A stretch of 16,587 bases of DNA from Deltaproteobacteria bacterium (GCA_018400255.1 JAGYMO010000367.1:1-16587), one strand, 5' to 3'; shown: positions 1-7,444, numbered from the stretch's first letter. Numbers and translations: made by a program. The notes: generated by a model not told the origin, from the letters alone.

Positions 1-58
1 ACGGCTAAAGCCGTGGCTTTCTGCGGTCGGGGTAAAATGATTTTTTACGAAGCCATCA
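1..58. repeat. Hairpin and short repeat copy 1 at window edge
   Basis: The first 20 bases contain overlapping small inverted repeats (ACGGCT/AGCCGT at 1-14 and AAAGCC/GGCTTT at 7-20). They are followed by TTTTTACGAAGCCATCA at 42-58. The 17-mer recurs with one mismatch at 6763-6779, also between genes. The stretch lies downstream of the minus-strand TraB-family gene and could be the edge of a larger intergenic repeat cut off by the window. The hairpin has no T-run, so I do not call it a terminator. Confidence 0.35.
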
Positions 59-109
59 AAATTAAAAATTAAAAAGTTTTTGTCGGCAGATAGTTACCTA
101 AGTATACTA

Positions 110-1273
110 TTACGCAAAAACCTTCACCATCAAGGGAATAGCCACGAAGGTGCCTATAGAACTACCTATATTTGTAAACACTACAACTAATAAAATTCGT
201 GTAATCTTATTCTTCCAGAACCCCTTCAGTGATGAGATATCTTCAGGTAATTTTTCGAAATCCTTCACCTTCGGTTTACCCAATATTGTTTCAACTAACC
301 CGGAAACCCATCCTGCTGCAATCATAGGATTTAAGGATGTAAGAGGGGCAGCAACAACGGCTGATAAGATTGTTATTGGATGGGCCAGTGCTATGGCAGC
401 CCCTAGGCCGGAAAGCACTGCATTTGCCAAGATCCACCATTTAATCATATGTGTGCCGGCAGATGCCCCGGCCATGAAAAATCCAAGGATAATAATAATT
501 ATTATTATAGCTGGAATTCCCCATTTTAAAATGCTAAAAAATTTACCCTTAGGGGGTGTATAGTTTAGCGTATCAATATCTAAGTGTTCCCCCCAATGTT
601 TTTTAATACCTGGGACATGGCCGGCACCAACTATGGCAACAATTTTATTACCCGGGGCAGTTCTGATTTTATAGGCAAGATATTGGTCTCTTTCATCTAT
701 TAACGTACGTCTTATTACAGGGTAGGTCTCGCCTATTTCCGAAAGCAATGTCTCAAGGATATCCTTATTTTTCATATTCTCGATATCTTCTTCATTTATT
801 TCATCCATAGAGAATATTGAGGTAATAAATTGGGCTAGTAATTTAATCTTAGTCCATAAACCCATTAAGCGCCATATCCTTGATAAAGTGATGCTGATAT
901 CTCTATCCGCTAAATAGACAGTGGCACCTATTTCCTTTGCCTTTTGCACCGCTCGCATAATTTCTTCGCCCGGTTTAATACCTAATTGCTTGCCTATTTT
1001 CTTTTGAAAATAGGCAAGCATGAGGTTCGATAGAAGAAGGAATGCCTTTTTTTGTTTGATGACCTTTATAAGATTTGTATTTTGCCACTTATTTTTTTTT
1101 ATAATCGATTCATACCTTGATTGACAAAGCTCTACGCTCACTGTATCGGGTTTTTCTTCCTCGATTACATGCTCGACTAGATTGGCGCTTTCCAATGATA
1201 TATGGGCTGTCCCTATGAGCGTTATTTCCTTATCTTCAAAACTTAATCTGTGTACATTATCATTATTTGTCAT
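110..1273 (-). CDS. TraB/PrgY (GumN-like) family membrane protein
   Basis: This 387-residue protein belongs to the TraB/PrgY family, which shares a fold with Tiki-type metalloproteases; PrgY is linked to shutdown of a peptide pheromone in enterococci. The soluble N-terminal part has the family signatures: GTAH with His24, VEL with Glu48 and a following Cys-Gln-Ser-Arg, a GxxPGEE segment near 98-104, DRD near 123-125 and a second GAGH ending at His219. These are the likely metal or active-site positions. The C-terminal third is hydrophobic, with about four membrane segments (roughly 246-270, 278-300, 303-325, 360-385), the first very rich in isoleucine. A GGAG lies about 15 bases before the ATG, so the ribosome site is weakly placed. 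The function in this host is unknown; proteolysis or peptide quenching is only a family-based guess. Confidence 0.85.
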   Translation of the reverse strand: MTNNDNVHRLSFEDKEITLIGTAHISLESANLVEHVIEEEKPDTVSVELCQSRYESIIKKNKWQNTNLIKVIKQKKAFLLLSNLMLAYFQKKIGKQLGIKPGEEIMRAVQKAKEIGATVYLADRDISITLSRIWRLMGLWTKIKLLAQFITSIFSMDEINEEDIENMKNKDILETLLSEIGETYPVIRRTLIDERDQYLAYKIRTAPGNKIVAIVGAGHVPGIKKHWGEHLDIDTLNYTPPKGKFFSILKWGIPAIIIIIIILGFFMAGASAGTHMIKWWILANAVLSGLGAAIALAHPITILSAVVAAPLTSLNPMIAAGWVSGLVETILGKPKVKDFEKLPEDISSLKGFWKNKITRILLVVVFTNIGSSIGTFVAIPLMVKVFA

Positions 1274-1487
1274 TTTTATCAGGTGATACTCCTTTTATTG
1301 TCGAATGTGAGAACAAGCTAGCTCTATCAGGATGGCAGAGGCTGATCGCTTATTTTCGTTTATGTAGTATCTGGTGAATAATACTTTTTATTTGAGCGCT
1401 TGATTTTTTTTAAGCCTAAGGTTTCATTGACTGTTTTGTATATATGCACCTTCTACGTTAATTTGAACCTAATGTCTACATCTTATC

Positions 1488-2804
1488 TTAAGGTACAATT
1501 TCTTTATTGTTGCCTAGAAAGGGGATGTAAAATATTAAACACATGCCGGGGATTGAAAGAAGGAAGGTAAAACCAAAAAAAAGACCATAGCCAAGCCTTT
1601 CCGCTAAGAAACCACTTGCAACGCCAGCGAAGACACCGCTGATGTTCATAAGTCCTGAGCCTATAGCATAATGGGCTGCTTTGAATTGATCGGAACATGT
1701 TCTCATTAAAAAGACCATAAGGACAGCCGTGCCAAGACCACCGGCAAATTGATCGAATGCATGTACAATGGCAACAACAAAAAGATTATGGTTACCGATG
1801 TATATAATTGTTTCTGCGCCTGTGTTTAAAGTAAGGTAGCCTTTGAGGTATAGTGCAAGGGCTGCATAAAATAGATTTGTAAGGTTTTGAGCCAGGAGAA
1901 AAGGCCATATTATTTTCTTTAGCGATAACTTCGAAATGAAAAATCCGCCCGCCAGAGCGCCGATAATAGAAAAAGGCAGGCCAATGCCCCCTGAAAGCCA
2001 TCCAAAATGTATTTTAAGTCCTAAATCAACCATGAAAGGCGCCACCATAGAAGATAGTGCAGATTCCCCTGTTCTCATTAGGATAATAAATGCTACAGCA
2101 ACAGACATATGATCTCTGTTAATATAATCGAAGAATACCCTTGAATAAAATGATTCCCTATCTTTAAATATAAGGTCTTTTATTCTATCTTTAAAAAGGG
2201 CTAGGAAGATTAAAGATATGAGAAGCAATAGTGCTACGGCCTCTGTAAGATCTATATTTTTTAGGGATGGCATAACCTCAAAAAATTTTTTGGCAAAACT
2301 TTCCCAGGTAAAATAACCTACTCCAGCTAAAATGATTAGAATGGTAAGGCCTCCAAGTAAAAACTTTGCCAAAAGGCCTATATTAAATAAACTGGATATT
2401 TTTGCCTTTTCTATCTCAACAGTGGGAAGGAAGAATAAGTGAAAAAAGAAAAGGAGAAAAAGGGATATGCCTGCAGCAAAAAATGCAGAAAACCAGTTTA
2501 AGGTCGCGCCTATAGTTACAATTACTCCCGTACCTGCCATCATTGCAATGCGATATGCCATTACCCTGTAGCCCACAAATTTTGCCTGCCCTTTTTTGTC
2601 TAATGCCTCCATATAGTAACCATCTATAGAGATATCTTGGGTAGCAGAGAAAATGGCTGCTACAAAAAAAACAATCACTGTCGCTTTAATTCCGGAGGGC
2701 ATAGAATTTATAAAGGCAACAATGATGAATAAAACGGCCAAAAAAACTGGATTAAGAGCATCCATTTTCTTTTTGTGCCGAAGTGGTCTATGATTGGTGC
2801 CCAC
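1488..2804 (-). CDS. MFS transporter, AmpG/PAT-like, C-terminal part (frameshifted)
   Basis: This frame carries most of a major facilitator superfamily transporter: about ten membrane segments and the family-like stretch Ser-Ala-Thr-Gln-Asp-Ile-Ser-Ile-Asp-Gly-Tyr after the third segment. The frame opens with a GTG that has no ribosome site, and its first 20 or so residues do not look like transporter sequence. The true N terminus lies in another frame (2708-2986). Adding one base to the A-run at 2740-2746 (T-run in the mRNA) joins the two into a single 499-residue protein with a continuous third membrane helix. The substrate is unknown; AmpG relatives import muropeptides and other PAT members carry acetyl-CoA-type cargo. 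It could be a recent pseudogene, a sequencing error, or a gene expressed through slippage. Confidence 0.8.
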   Translation of the reverse strand: MGTNHRPLRHKKKMDALNPVFLAVLFIIVAFINSMPSGIKATVIVFFVAAIFSATQDISIDGYYMEALDKKGQAKFVGYRVMAYRIAMMAGTGVIVTIGATLNWFSAFFAAGISLFLLFFFHLFFLPTVEIEKAKISSLFNIGLLAKFLLGGLTILIILAGVGYFTWESFAKKFFEVMPSLKNIDLTEAVALLLLISLIFLALFKDRIKDLIFKDRESFYSRVFFDYINRDHMSVAVAFIILMRTGESALSSMVAPFMVDLGLKIHFGWLSGGIGLPFSIIGALAGGFFISKLSLKKIIWPFLLAQNLTNLFYAALALYLKGYLTLNTGAETIIYIGNHNLFVVAIVHAFDQFAGGLGTAVLMVFLMRTCSDQFKAAHYAIGSGLMNISGVFAGVASGFLAERLGYGLFFGFTFLLSIPGMCLIFYIPFLGNNKEIVP

Positions 2805-2986
2805 AAAAATTTTATGACATAGGGGATACCAAATAACGATGTAAGGCCTATGGCTTCTAAGCTTAACCTCATGTCTCTAAAAAAAACAGGGGATACGATT
2901 CTAATAATGGTGTAAGGAAGTCCTTCTGCAAAATACGTTGTGAATGACCACAAATGGGGGATTTTAAGATAAGATTTTTTTTTCAT
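2708..2986 (-). CDS. MFS transporter, AmpG/PAT-like, N-terminal part (frameshifted)
   Basis: The 92-residue frame holds the true start of the transporter. It has a short basic N terminus, a first helix containing the AEGLPY motif, a second helix, and the MFS loop-2/3 region Asp-His-Phe-Gly-Thr-Lys-Arg-Lys, typical of this transporter group. After Ile-Gln-Phe-Phe it runs out of homology and stops 38 bases beyond the seven-base homopolymer at 2740-2746, while the helix continues in the -1-related frame as Leu-Ala-Val-Leu-Phe-Ile-Ile. The ATG at 2984-2986 has only a weak purine stretch upstream. Alone this fragment could not transport anything. See the C-terminal part at 1488-2804 for the reconstruction. 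Confidence 0.75.
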   Translation of the reverse strand: MKKKSYLKIPHLWSFTTYFAEGLPYTIIRIVSPVFFRDMRLSLEAIGLTSLFGIPYVIKFLWAPIIDHFGTKRKWMLLIQFFWPFYSSLLPL

Positions 2987-3429
2987 TGATTTCTGCTGGA
3001 TTCCAGTATAAAAGCCCAGTTATGTGAAAGGTCTATGTTAAAGAAAAAGGTATATTTAAGATCACATATTGCTCCCGTTTCTTTTAACAATTTTTTAGGC
3101 TGTTTAAAACTATTTTTAATACTGTCAAAACTGTTTTATTTAATCATAACCTTTTTCATAGAAATAAAGATGACTCCTGCTGTTTTTTGTCTTATTTCGT
3201 GACGATTTATATGCTACTTGCATATATTGATAGTAAAAACAAAGATACTTTGTATCTCTACTGCTTAAGATATGACATAAAAGAATTTGAATGGAACCGT
3301 ATTAAAATAATATGGGTTAAAGCTTTGGTTTTATCAGCATACAAATGTATTGCATATCTGTATGAAATTTTTGTGATCGTCAATAGGGTGCGGCTTAAAG
3401 GATCTTAAAGAGCCATATATTCATATAGT
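2987..3429. other. Divergent intergenic region, no gene recognised
   Basis: These 443 bases separate the minus-strand MFS gene from the plus-strand AEC transporter and must hold both promoters, but I found no pair of boxes close to consensus. A small perfect inverted repeat CTGGA-T-TCCAG sits at 2996-3006, just upstream of the MFS start. A 73-codon open frame (3187-3408, TTG start) shows no domain, no ribosome site and no family resemblance, so I treat it as non-coding. Confidence 0.5.
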
Positions 3430-4371
3430 ATGGAAATTGCCTTAAAAATACTGCCTGTTTTCCTTGTTATATTTTTAGGTGCAGGCGCAAAGAAACTTGG
3501 ATTTTATCCTGATGTATTTATAAAGGGGGCAAATCATCTTGTCTTTTATATTGCTATACCGGCCCTTCTTTTTACCAAGCTATCCCAAACTTCCTTTAGC
3601 GAAACATTTGACCTAGACCTAGCCCTTCTTTCATGCTTATCTATCTTTTTTGTGTGGCTGCTGTCTATCTTTTTTTCCATTTTAGGTATTGTTTCACATT
3701 TAGGCCGAGAGGTATCCGGAAGTTTTGTTCAGACAGCTATACATGGAAACATTGGCTACATTGGCCTTGCCATAGTTTTTTACACCTTAGGTAATGATGG
3801 ACTTGAGATTGCAAGCTTTCTGGCCCCATTCATAATGATTTCCCAGAATATATTATCTATCTTATCCTATAATATATTCTACAAAGGCCACAAAAATCTT
3901 TACAAGACGATTTTAAATATACTTCAGGGCGTAGCCGTAAACCCCATTATTGTTTCCGCATTCATTGGAATATTGTTTTCTTTTTTTAATCTGAAACTGC
4001 CGGGATTCATAAATAATTCACTGAAAATAGTATCGGATATGTCCCTGCCAATGGCCCTTTTGATCATTGGCGCATCACTGTCAGTATCGCTTCCCGCGAG
4101 ACACCTAATATGGCTTTTGTTATCCTCCGTGATAAAACTACTTTTGCTTCCAGGGGCAGCATTGTTTTTACTCTATAAAGCCGGGGTCCCTTTTTCTTCC
4201 ATGCAGGTTGCTGTAACAATATTGGCTGTCCCTTCAGCTACTGTTTCTGTTGTTATGTCGAGTGAGATGGCGGGGAACGTTAAATTTGCTTCTTCTGCAG
4301 TAACTCTTTCAACGCTTTTGTTTATTATTACCATATGTTTTTGGAATTATGTAATAGGTTTTATTGGATGA
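3430..4371 (+). CDS. AEC-family (auxin efflux carrier type) transporter
   Basis: This 313-residue protein is almost wholly hydrophobic, with about ten membrane segments, the usual size and layout of bacterial AEC (auxin efflux carrier, YfdV/MleP-like) permeases. Family hallmarks are the N-terminal Leu-Gly-Phe-Tyr-Pro and Ala-Ile-Pro-Ala-Leu-Leu-Phe stretch, the mid-protein His-Gly-Asn-Ile-Gly-Tyr-Ile-Gly-Leu segment near 110-118, a Met-Ala-Leu-Leu-Ile-Ile-Gly-Ala motif near 207-215, and the late Pro-Ser-Ala-Thr-Val-Ser-Val. Characterised members move malate, malonate or other small carboxylates; the substrate here cannot be told. The start ATG is preceded by only a weak purine tract (AAAGAG about 20 bases upstream). 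It stands alone, divergent from the broken MFS gene, with 399 bases after it. Confidence 0.88.
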   Translation: MEIALKILPVFLVIFLGAGAKKLGFYPDVFIKGANHLVFYIAIPALLFTKLSQTSFSETFDLDLALLSCLSIFFVWLLSIFFSILGIVSHLGREVSGSFVQTAIHGNIGYIGLAIVFYTLGNDGLEIASFLAPFIMISQNILSILSYNIFYKGHKNLYKTILNILQGVAVNPIIVSAFIGILFSFFNLKLPGFINNSLKIVSDMSLPMALLIIGASLSVSLPARHLIWLLLSSVIKLLLLPGAALFLLYKAGVPFSSMQVAVTILAVPSATVSVVMSSEMAGNVKFASSAVTLSTLLFIITICFWNYVIGFIG

Positions 4372-4770
4372 TTTAAACTTAACCTGCATCATATATCCAT
4401 ACCTTATAATTCTACATCGATATATAAAGGTTTATTGATGAATTGATAGGCGAGGAGAGACTTATAAGCCTAAACTCAGAAACTTGATAGTTAGATTAGC
4501 AAGGCCTTGTAGGATGTCTTTAGCTGAAATTTTTAGCATTTATTATCAATAGATTAGCACAATAACCCTTTCTTTTAAAAAGTTGGATTATTTATAACTA
4601 ATTAAAATATAATAAATATTTAACAGTTGTATCAATCATAGATCTTACTCTCTATTTTAGATTCTCAGGTCTTGACAACATAATTTTCGATGATTAAAAA
4701 ATAGAAATTAAAAAGTACAAAAAATACTTAAATAAAAATTTAAATTGTATTCAGGAGGCTGTTTAAGATT
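4372..4770. other. Intergenic region upstream of the glutaredoxin/GroES pair
   Basis: This is 399 very AT-rich bases without a credible open frame. It holds a 10-bp palindrome CAAGGCCTTG at 4500-4509 and a promoter candidate at 4672-4700 near its right end. No terminator with a T-run was seen after the AEC gene. I looked for a CIRCE operator (TTAGCACTC-N9-GAGTGCTAA), expected for some groES genes: only an isolated half (TTAGCAC near 4553) is present, so it is not supported. Confidence 0.5.
4672..4700 (+). promoter_or_regulatory. Candidate sigma-70 promoter for the glutaredoxin-GroES pair
   Basis: A perfect -35 box TTGACA (4672-4677) is followed after 17 bases by TAAAAA (4695-4700), which matches four of six positions of TATAAT. 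It would give a leader of about 65 bases before the ATG at 4771. The -10 box is weak in very AT-rich DNA, so this rests mostly on the -35 and the spacing. Confidence 0.4.
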
Positions 4771-5355
4771 ATGATACAGGAGATAGAAAGTCAGGAGCAT
4801 TTATCTGACCTTAAAAAAAGCAATCCAGAACTCATGATGATATTATTCCATTCGGATACATCAGAAAAAAGCAATGAGGCACTGGATATCCTTGCTGAAT
4901 TTCACAAAAAAAATTCGGATAAAGCCATATTTAGGGTCAATGCGTCAAAGGTAAATGACATACATCCTTTATTTGGGGTTAGTTCTGTGCCTACTTTAGT
5001 AATCCTAAAAAAGGACAGGCCACCAGAGATTATCTTGGGTATCCAGACTGAAGAAGCCTATAAGAGGATAGTTGATGGTCGACATTACGTTGTCTCTAAA
5101 AAGGACGGGGGGCAGCAGACTATCAGGGTTTCTGTATATAGCTCGGACGGTTGCCCATGGTGTAGCAGGGCAAAATCTTACCTAAAAAAAGTTGGTATAC
5201 CTTTTAGAGATATAAATGTATCTCATGATGAAAATGCGGCCAAGGATATATTTCGCAGGAGCGGTCAAATGGGTACGCCGCAAATAGATATTAATGGTCA
5301 GATTGTTGTCGGTTTTGATCAGCCAAAGATAAATAAATTATTAGGTTTAAATTAA
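4771..5355 (+). CDS. Thioredoxin-fold/glutaredoxin fusion protein
   Basis: The 194-residue protein has two thioredoxin-fold halves. The N-terminal half (about 1-105) keeps the fold's Ser-Val-Pro-Thr cis-proline loop (Pro74). Where an active thioredoxin has WCGPC it reads Ser-Asp-Thr-Ser-Glu-Lys-Ser (28-34), so this half has no redox cysteines and probably serves as a binding or scaffold domain. The C-terminal half (about 117-194) is a glutaredoxin with active site Cys128-Pro-Trp-Cys131 and cis-Pro170 in the Gly-Thr-Pro-Gln loop, ending with the usual Val-Gly-Phe-Asp stretch. There is no signal peptide, so it is likely cytoplasmic. AGGAGG at 4753-4758 lies 12 bases before the ATG. It precedes the GroES-like gene by 27 bases, probably in one transcript. 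The reducing partner is unknown. Confidence 0.88.
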   Translation: MIQEIESQEHLSDLKKSNPELMMILFHSDTSEKSNEALDILAEFHKKNSDKAIFRVNASKVNDIHPLFGVSSVPTLVILKKDRPPEIILGIQTEEAYKRIVDGRHYVVSKKDGGQQTIRVSVYSSDGCPWCSRAKSYLKKVGIPFRDINVSHDENAAKDIFRRSGQMGTPQIDINGQIVVGFDQPKINKLLGLN

Positions 5356-5382
5356 TCAAACATTAAAGAAAGGATGGTACAA

Positions 5383-5667
5383 ATGAGAAAGATTCAACCA
5401 ATTAATAATAATGTGTTACTTAAATTAGAAGGCCCTGCTGAAGAAAAAACGTCTGGAGGTATAATCATACCGGATACTGCGAGAGAGAAATCTCAGGAAG
5501 GCAAGGTAGAAGCACTGCCTGTAGATTCGGATATTGATCTTTCAATTGGTGATATAGTTCTTTATAAGGGATTTTCAGGGACAGAGATTACCTTTGAAGG
5601 AGACAAATATCTCCTTATTCTTATGGATGATATCCTTGCAAAATATGTTGAGGTTGATTCTATTTAA
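5383..5667 (+). CDS. groES: GroES-like co-chaperonin, shortened roof loop, no groEL nearby
   Basis: This is a GroES (Cpn10) family protein. It has the N-terminal beta strand, the mobile loop with Gly-Gly-Ile-Ile-Ile-Pro (25-30) that contacts GroEL, the Gly-Lys-Val strand at 40-42, a Gly-Asp-Ile-Val strand and the closing Asp-Asp-Ile-Leu-Ala. By my hand alignment with E. coli GroES, the stretch between the GKV and GDIV strands is about eight residues shorter: the roof hairpin is missing, as in phage T4 Gp31. I chose the second ATG (94 residues) because AAGAAAGGA runs straight into the first ATG at 5374 but sits eight bases before 5383. groEL is not adjacent, and the gene pairs instead with the upstream glutaredoxin. 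It may be a specialised paralogue rather than the main groES. Confidence 0.85.
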   Translation: MRKIQPINNNVLLKLEGPAEEKTSGGIIIPDTAREKSQEGKVEALPVDSDIDLSIGDIVLYKGFSGTEITFEGDKYLLILMDDILAKYVEVDSI

Positions 5668-5700
5668 ACCAAAGCCTGCCATAGCACACCGTGTAATTAA

Positions 5701-5733
5701 CAAACCATAATATCCGTTGGGTATTATGGTTTG
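5701..5733 (+). terminator. Strong hairpin after the GroES-like gene
   Basis: CAAACCATAATA (5701-5712) pairs perfectly with TATTATGGTTTG (5722-5733). The loop can close further through one G-U and two C-G pairs, leaving only three unpaired bases. It starts 34 bases after the stop of the GroES-like gene. It is only partly terminator-like because no T-run longer than three follows. Alternatives are an mRNA-stabilising 3' hairpin or an operator for the next gene. Confidence 0.5.
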
Positions 5734-5861
5734 AAGCCTACCTTAGCCATAGTTCCTAAAAAAGCTTTTGCAACATTGACACTATTTTATAAAGATGTTA
5801 TATATTTTTTTATAAATAGAATAAAGCTATTCTTATATTTAAAATGGAGAAAGGCCTTCAT

Positions 5862-5883
5862 TTGTTTAATTTATAATAAACAA
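5862..5883 (+). promoter_or_regulatory. Operator-like inverted repeat over a TATAAT box, upstream of XRE-cupin gene
   Basis: TTGTTTA (5862-5868) and TAAACAA (5877-5883) form a perfect 7-bp inverted repeat around an 8-base spacer. The spacer contains most of a perfect TATAAT (5872-5877). The right arm ends 34 bases before the regulator's ATG. No -35 box near consensus sits 16-18 bases upstream. The layout suggests that the XRE-cupin protein represses its own promoter; that is inference. Confidence 0.4.
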
Positions 5884-5917
5884 GGGAAATTTATTACTCT
5901 TTATCGCTGGAGAAGCC

Positions 5918-6607
5918 ATGAAAGAAAAAAAGAATGTCGATGAAAATGAGAGATATGAAGATTTCTTAAACGACCTTAGCCATTTTTCTTCAAAAGATGA
6001 GGAAAAATATTTAGCAGATGGTACGGAAAAAGCATTGCCGGATGCAGAGATTATCTTAAATGTTGGAGAAAATGTAAAAAAAATTAGGGATAAAAAGGGT
6101 TTGAGTTTAAAAGATATTTCACAAAGAACAGGCCTGAATTTTTCTTTGTTGGAGGAAATTGAACAAGGTAAGGTGTCGCCGCCTCTTGGAATAATTATTA
6201 AATTGGCAAAGGCCTTGGATATGAAAATGGGCTATTTTATATCAGGGGCTGAAAAACAATCATACACAGTAGTGCGCAAGGATGATAGAAAAGTTATTTC
6301 AAGATATGACACTAAAAAAAGCGATAAATATGGTTATGAGTTTATATCGCTGGCTCCAAACAAAAAAGATAGGCATATGGAACCCTTTATTGTGACTCTT
6401 GAACCCTCAGTAGAAGAAGAACCTTCAACTCATGATGGGCAGGAATTCATTTATGTGCTCCAGGGATCAATGGAAGTTCGTTTAGATAAAGAGATACATA
6501 TACTTGAGGCGGGAGATTCTATATATTACGATTCTACTGTCCCGCATTTGGTTAAATGCTATGGAAAGGAGAAAACAAGGATATTGGCGGTTCTTTATGC
6601 TGAATGA
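5918..6607 (+). CDS. XRE-family HTH regulator with C-terminal cupin domain
   Basis: This is a 229-residue transcription regulator. An acidic N-terminal extension (1-45) precedes a lambda-repressor-type helix-turn-helix (about 48-105, with the family pattern Gly-Leu-Ser-Leu-Lys-Asp-Ile-Ser and Leu-Glu-Glu-Ile-Glu-Gln-Gly). A cupin barrel follows (about 150-229). His172, Glu176 and His210 sit at metal-ligand positions in motifs 1 and 2; the first histidine of the usual HxH is Ser170. The cupin probably binds a small metabolite or metal that tunes DNA binding. GGAGA (5909-5913) is close before the ATG. An inverted repeat overlapping a TATAAT box just upstream (5862-5883) suggests autoregulation. 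In related bacteria such proteins often control acyl-CoA, amino-acid or stress genes, but no target is identifiable here. Confidence 0.88.
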   Translation: MKEKKNVDENERYEDFLNDLSHFSSKDEEKYLADGTEKALPDAEIILNVGENVKKIRDKKGLSLKDISQRTGLNFSLLEEIEQGKVSPPLGIIIKLAKALDMKMGYFISGAEKQSYTVVRKDDRKVISRYDTKKSDKYGYEFISLAPNKKDRHMEPFIVTLEPSVEEEPSTHDGQEFIYVLQGSMEVRLDKEIHILEAGDSIYYDSTVPHLVKCYGKEKTRILAVLYAE

Positions 6608-6762
6608 TATAAAAAACGTTTTAGGCCATTACTTTTACACCTTACAAATTATAAAGTGGAGCACCACTGATTTAAGAAACCTAAAGAAAAGCCTTTCATA
6701 GACAAGCTTTTTGCTTCACTTTTCTCTCCGAGCTTATGCATCAGGCGTGTAGAATTAATGAA

Positions 6763-6779
6763 TTTTTACGAAACCATCA
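6763..6779 (+). repeat. Intergenic repeat copy 2 (TTTTTACGAARCCATCA)
   Basis: The 17-base string TTTTTACGAAACCATCA matches 42-58 with a single A/G difference, and both copies follow an AATGA-like run. Both lie in non-coding DNA. Two copies in 16.6 kb of AT-rich sequence are suggestive of a dispersed element but not proof. Confidence 0.35.
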
Positions 6780-6841
6780 GTGTTTATTTTTTAAGAAGAC
6801 TTTATTAACTCTTTCAACTAACAAATTTTGGTGGCATGGAA

Positions 6842-7273
6842 ATGATTGCATTTGATCTGAGATGTTCTAACGGTCATTGTTTTGAGGGATGGTTTAAGGA
6901 TATTGACTCATTTAATGAGCAAAACTCCATGGGAATGATTACTTGTCCCTTATGTAAGGATACAAACATAACAAGGGTATTGTCGCCAGTTGCTATAAAA
7001 AGCAGCCAGGAGTTTGAAGTGGATGAGGAAAAGTCAAAAAATAATCCCCCTGACCTTGGTAAACTTTTTATGGGTGTAGTAGAATATGTTAAAAACAATT
7101 TTGAAGATGTAGGGACAAATTTTGCCGCAGAGGCTCTAAAAATATATTACGGAATAACGAAGAAGAGAAATATAAGAGGGACGGCGACGGCAAAAGAGGA
7201 ACAGGTGCTTAAAGATGAGGGAATTAAATTTACTAAGATGCCTTTTAGCAAAACCGAGGATGACAATAATTAA
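6842..7273 (+). CDS. DUF1178 family protein
   Basis: This 143-residue protein belongs to the DUF1178 family, whose function is unknown. The N terminus shows the family pattern Met-Ile-x-Phe-Asp-Leu-x-Cys-x-Asn-Gly-His-x-Phe-Glu-Gly-Trp-Phe, then Cys-Pro-Leu-Cys near residues 35-38. Cys8, His12, Cys35 and Cys38 form a plausible zinc-ribbon set. The C-terminal part ends with the family-typical Arg-Gly-x-Ala-Thr-x-Glu-Glu and Asp-Glu-Gly-Ile stretch. I chose the ATG at 6842 over 6836 because GGTGG at 6830-6834 is correctly spaced only for the former, and because family members begin with Met-Ile. It follows the cupin regulator by about 230 bases and is followed by 170 non-coding bases, so it is probably transcribed alone. 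Confidence 0.85.
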   Translation: MIAFDLRCSNGHCFEGWFKDIDSFNEQNSMGMITCPLCKDTNITRVLSPVAIKSSQEFEVDEEKSKNNPPDLGKLFMGVVEYVKNNFEDVGTNFAAEALKIYYGITKKRNIRGTATAKEEQVLKDEGIKFTKMPFSKTEDDNN

Positions 7274-7301
7274 CGTTTTTTTGGTAATAATCTTTTCTAC
7301 C

Positions 7302-7311
7302 TGTATATACA
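7302..7311. repeat. 10-bp palindrome TGTATATACA between DUF1178 and moaC genes
   Basis: A perfect TGTATATACA palindrome lies 134 bases before the moaC ATG. It is AT-rich and short, so it may be chance; an operator for moaC is possible. Confidence 0.2.
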
Positions 7312-7444
7312 TACTAAAAACATAGTAATTCAAGAAAATTTAAGTCATTATAGTTTTTTTAACATATCATAACGTTCTAGCCCCACTAAACTCCTGCATT
7401 TTTGCCCTTAATTCTTTTATTAAACCTGGAGAGAGTTGTGTATT

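Noticed and set aside
3187..3408. 73-codon plus-strand open frame between the MFS and AEC genes
   Set aside because: TTG start, no ribosome site, composition typical of AT-rich non-coding DNA and no recognisable domain.
4553..4560. Possible CIRCE heat-shock operator half (TTAGCAC) before the glutaredoxin-GroES pair
   Set aside because: The matching second half GAGTGCTAA is absent at the required nine-base spacing.
5731..5943. 70-codon open frame between the GroES-like and XRE-cupin genes
   Set aside because: It begins inside the hairpin, runs over the XRE-cupin promoter and start, and resembles no family.
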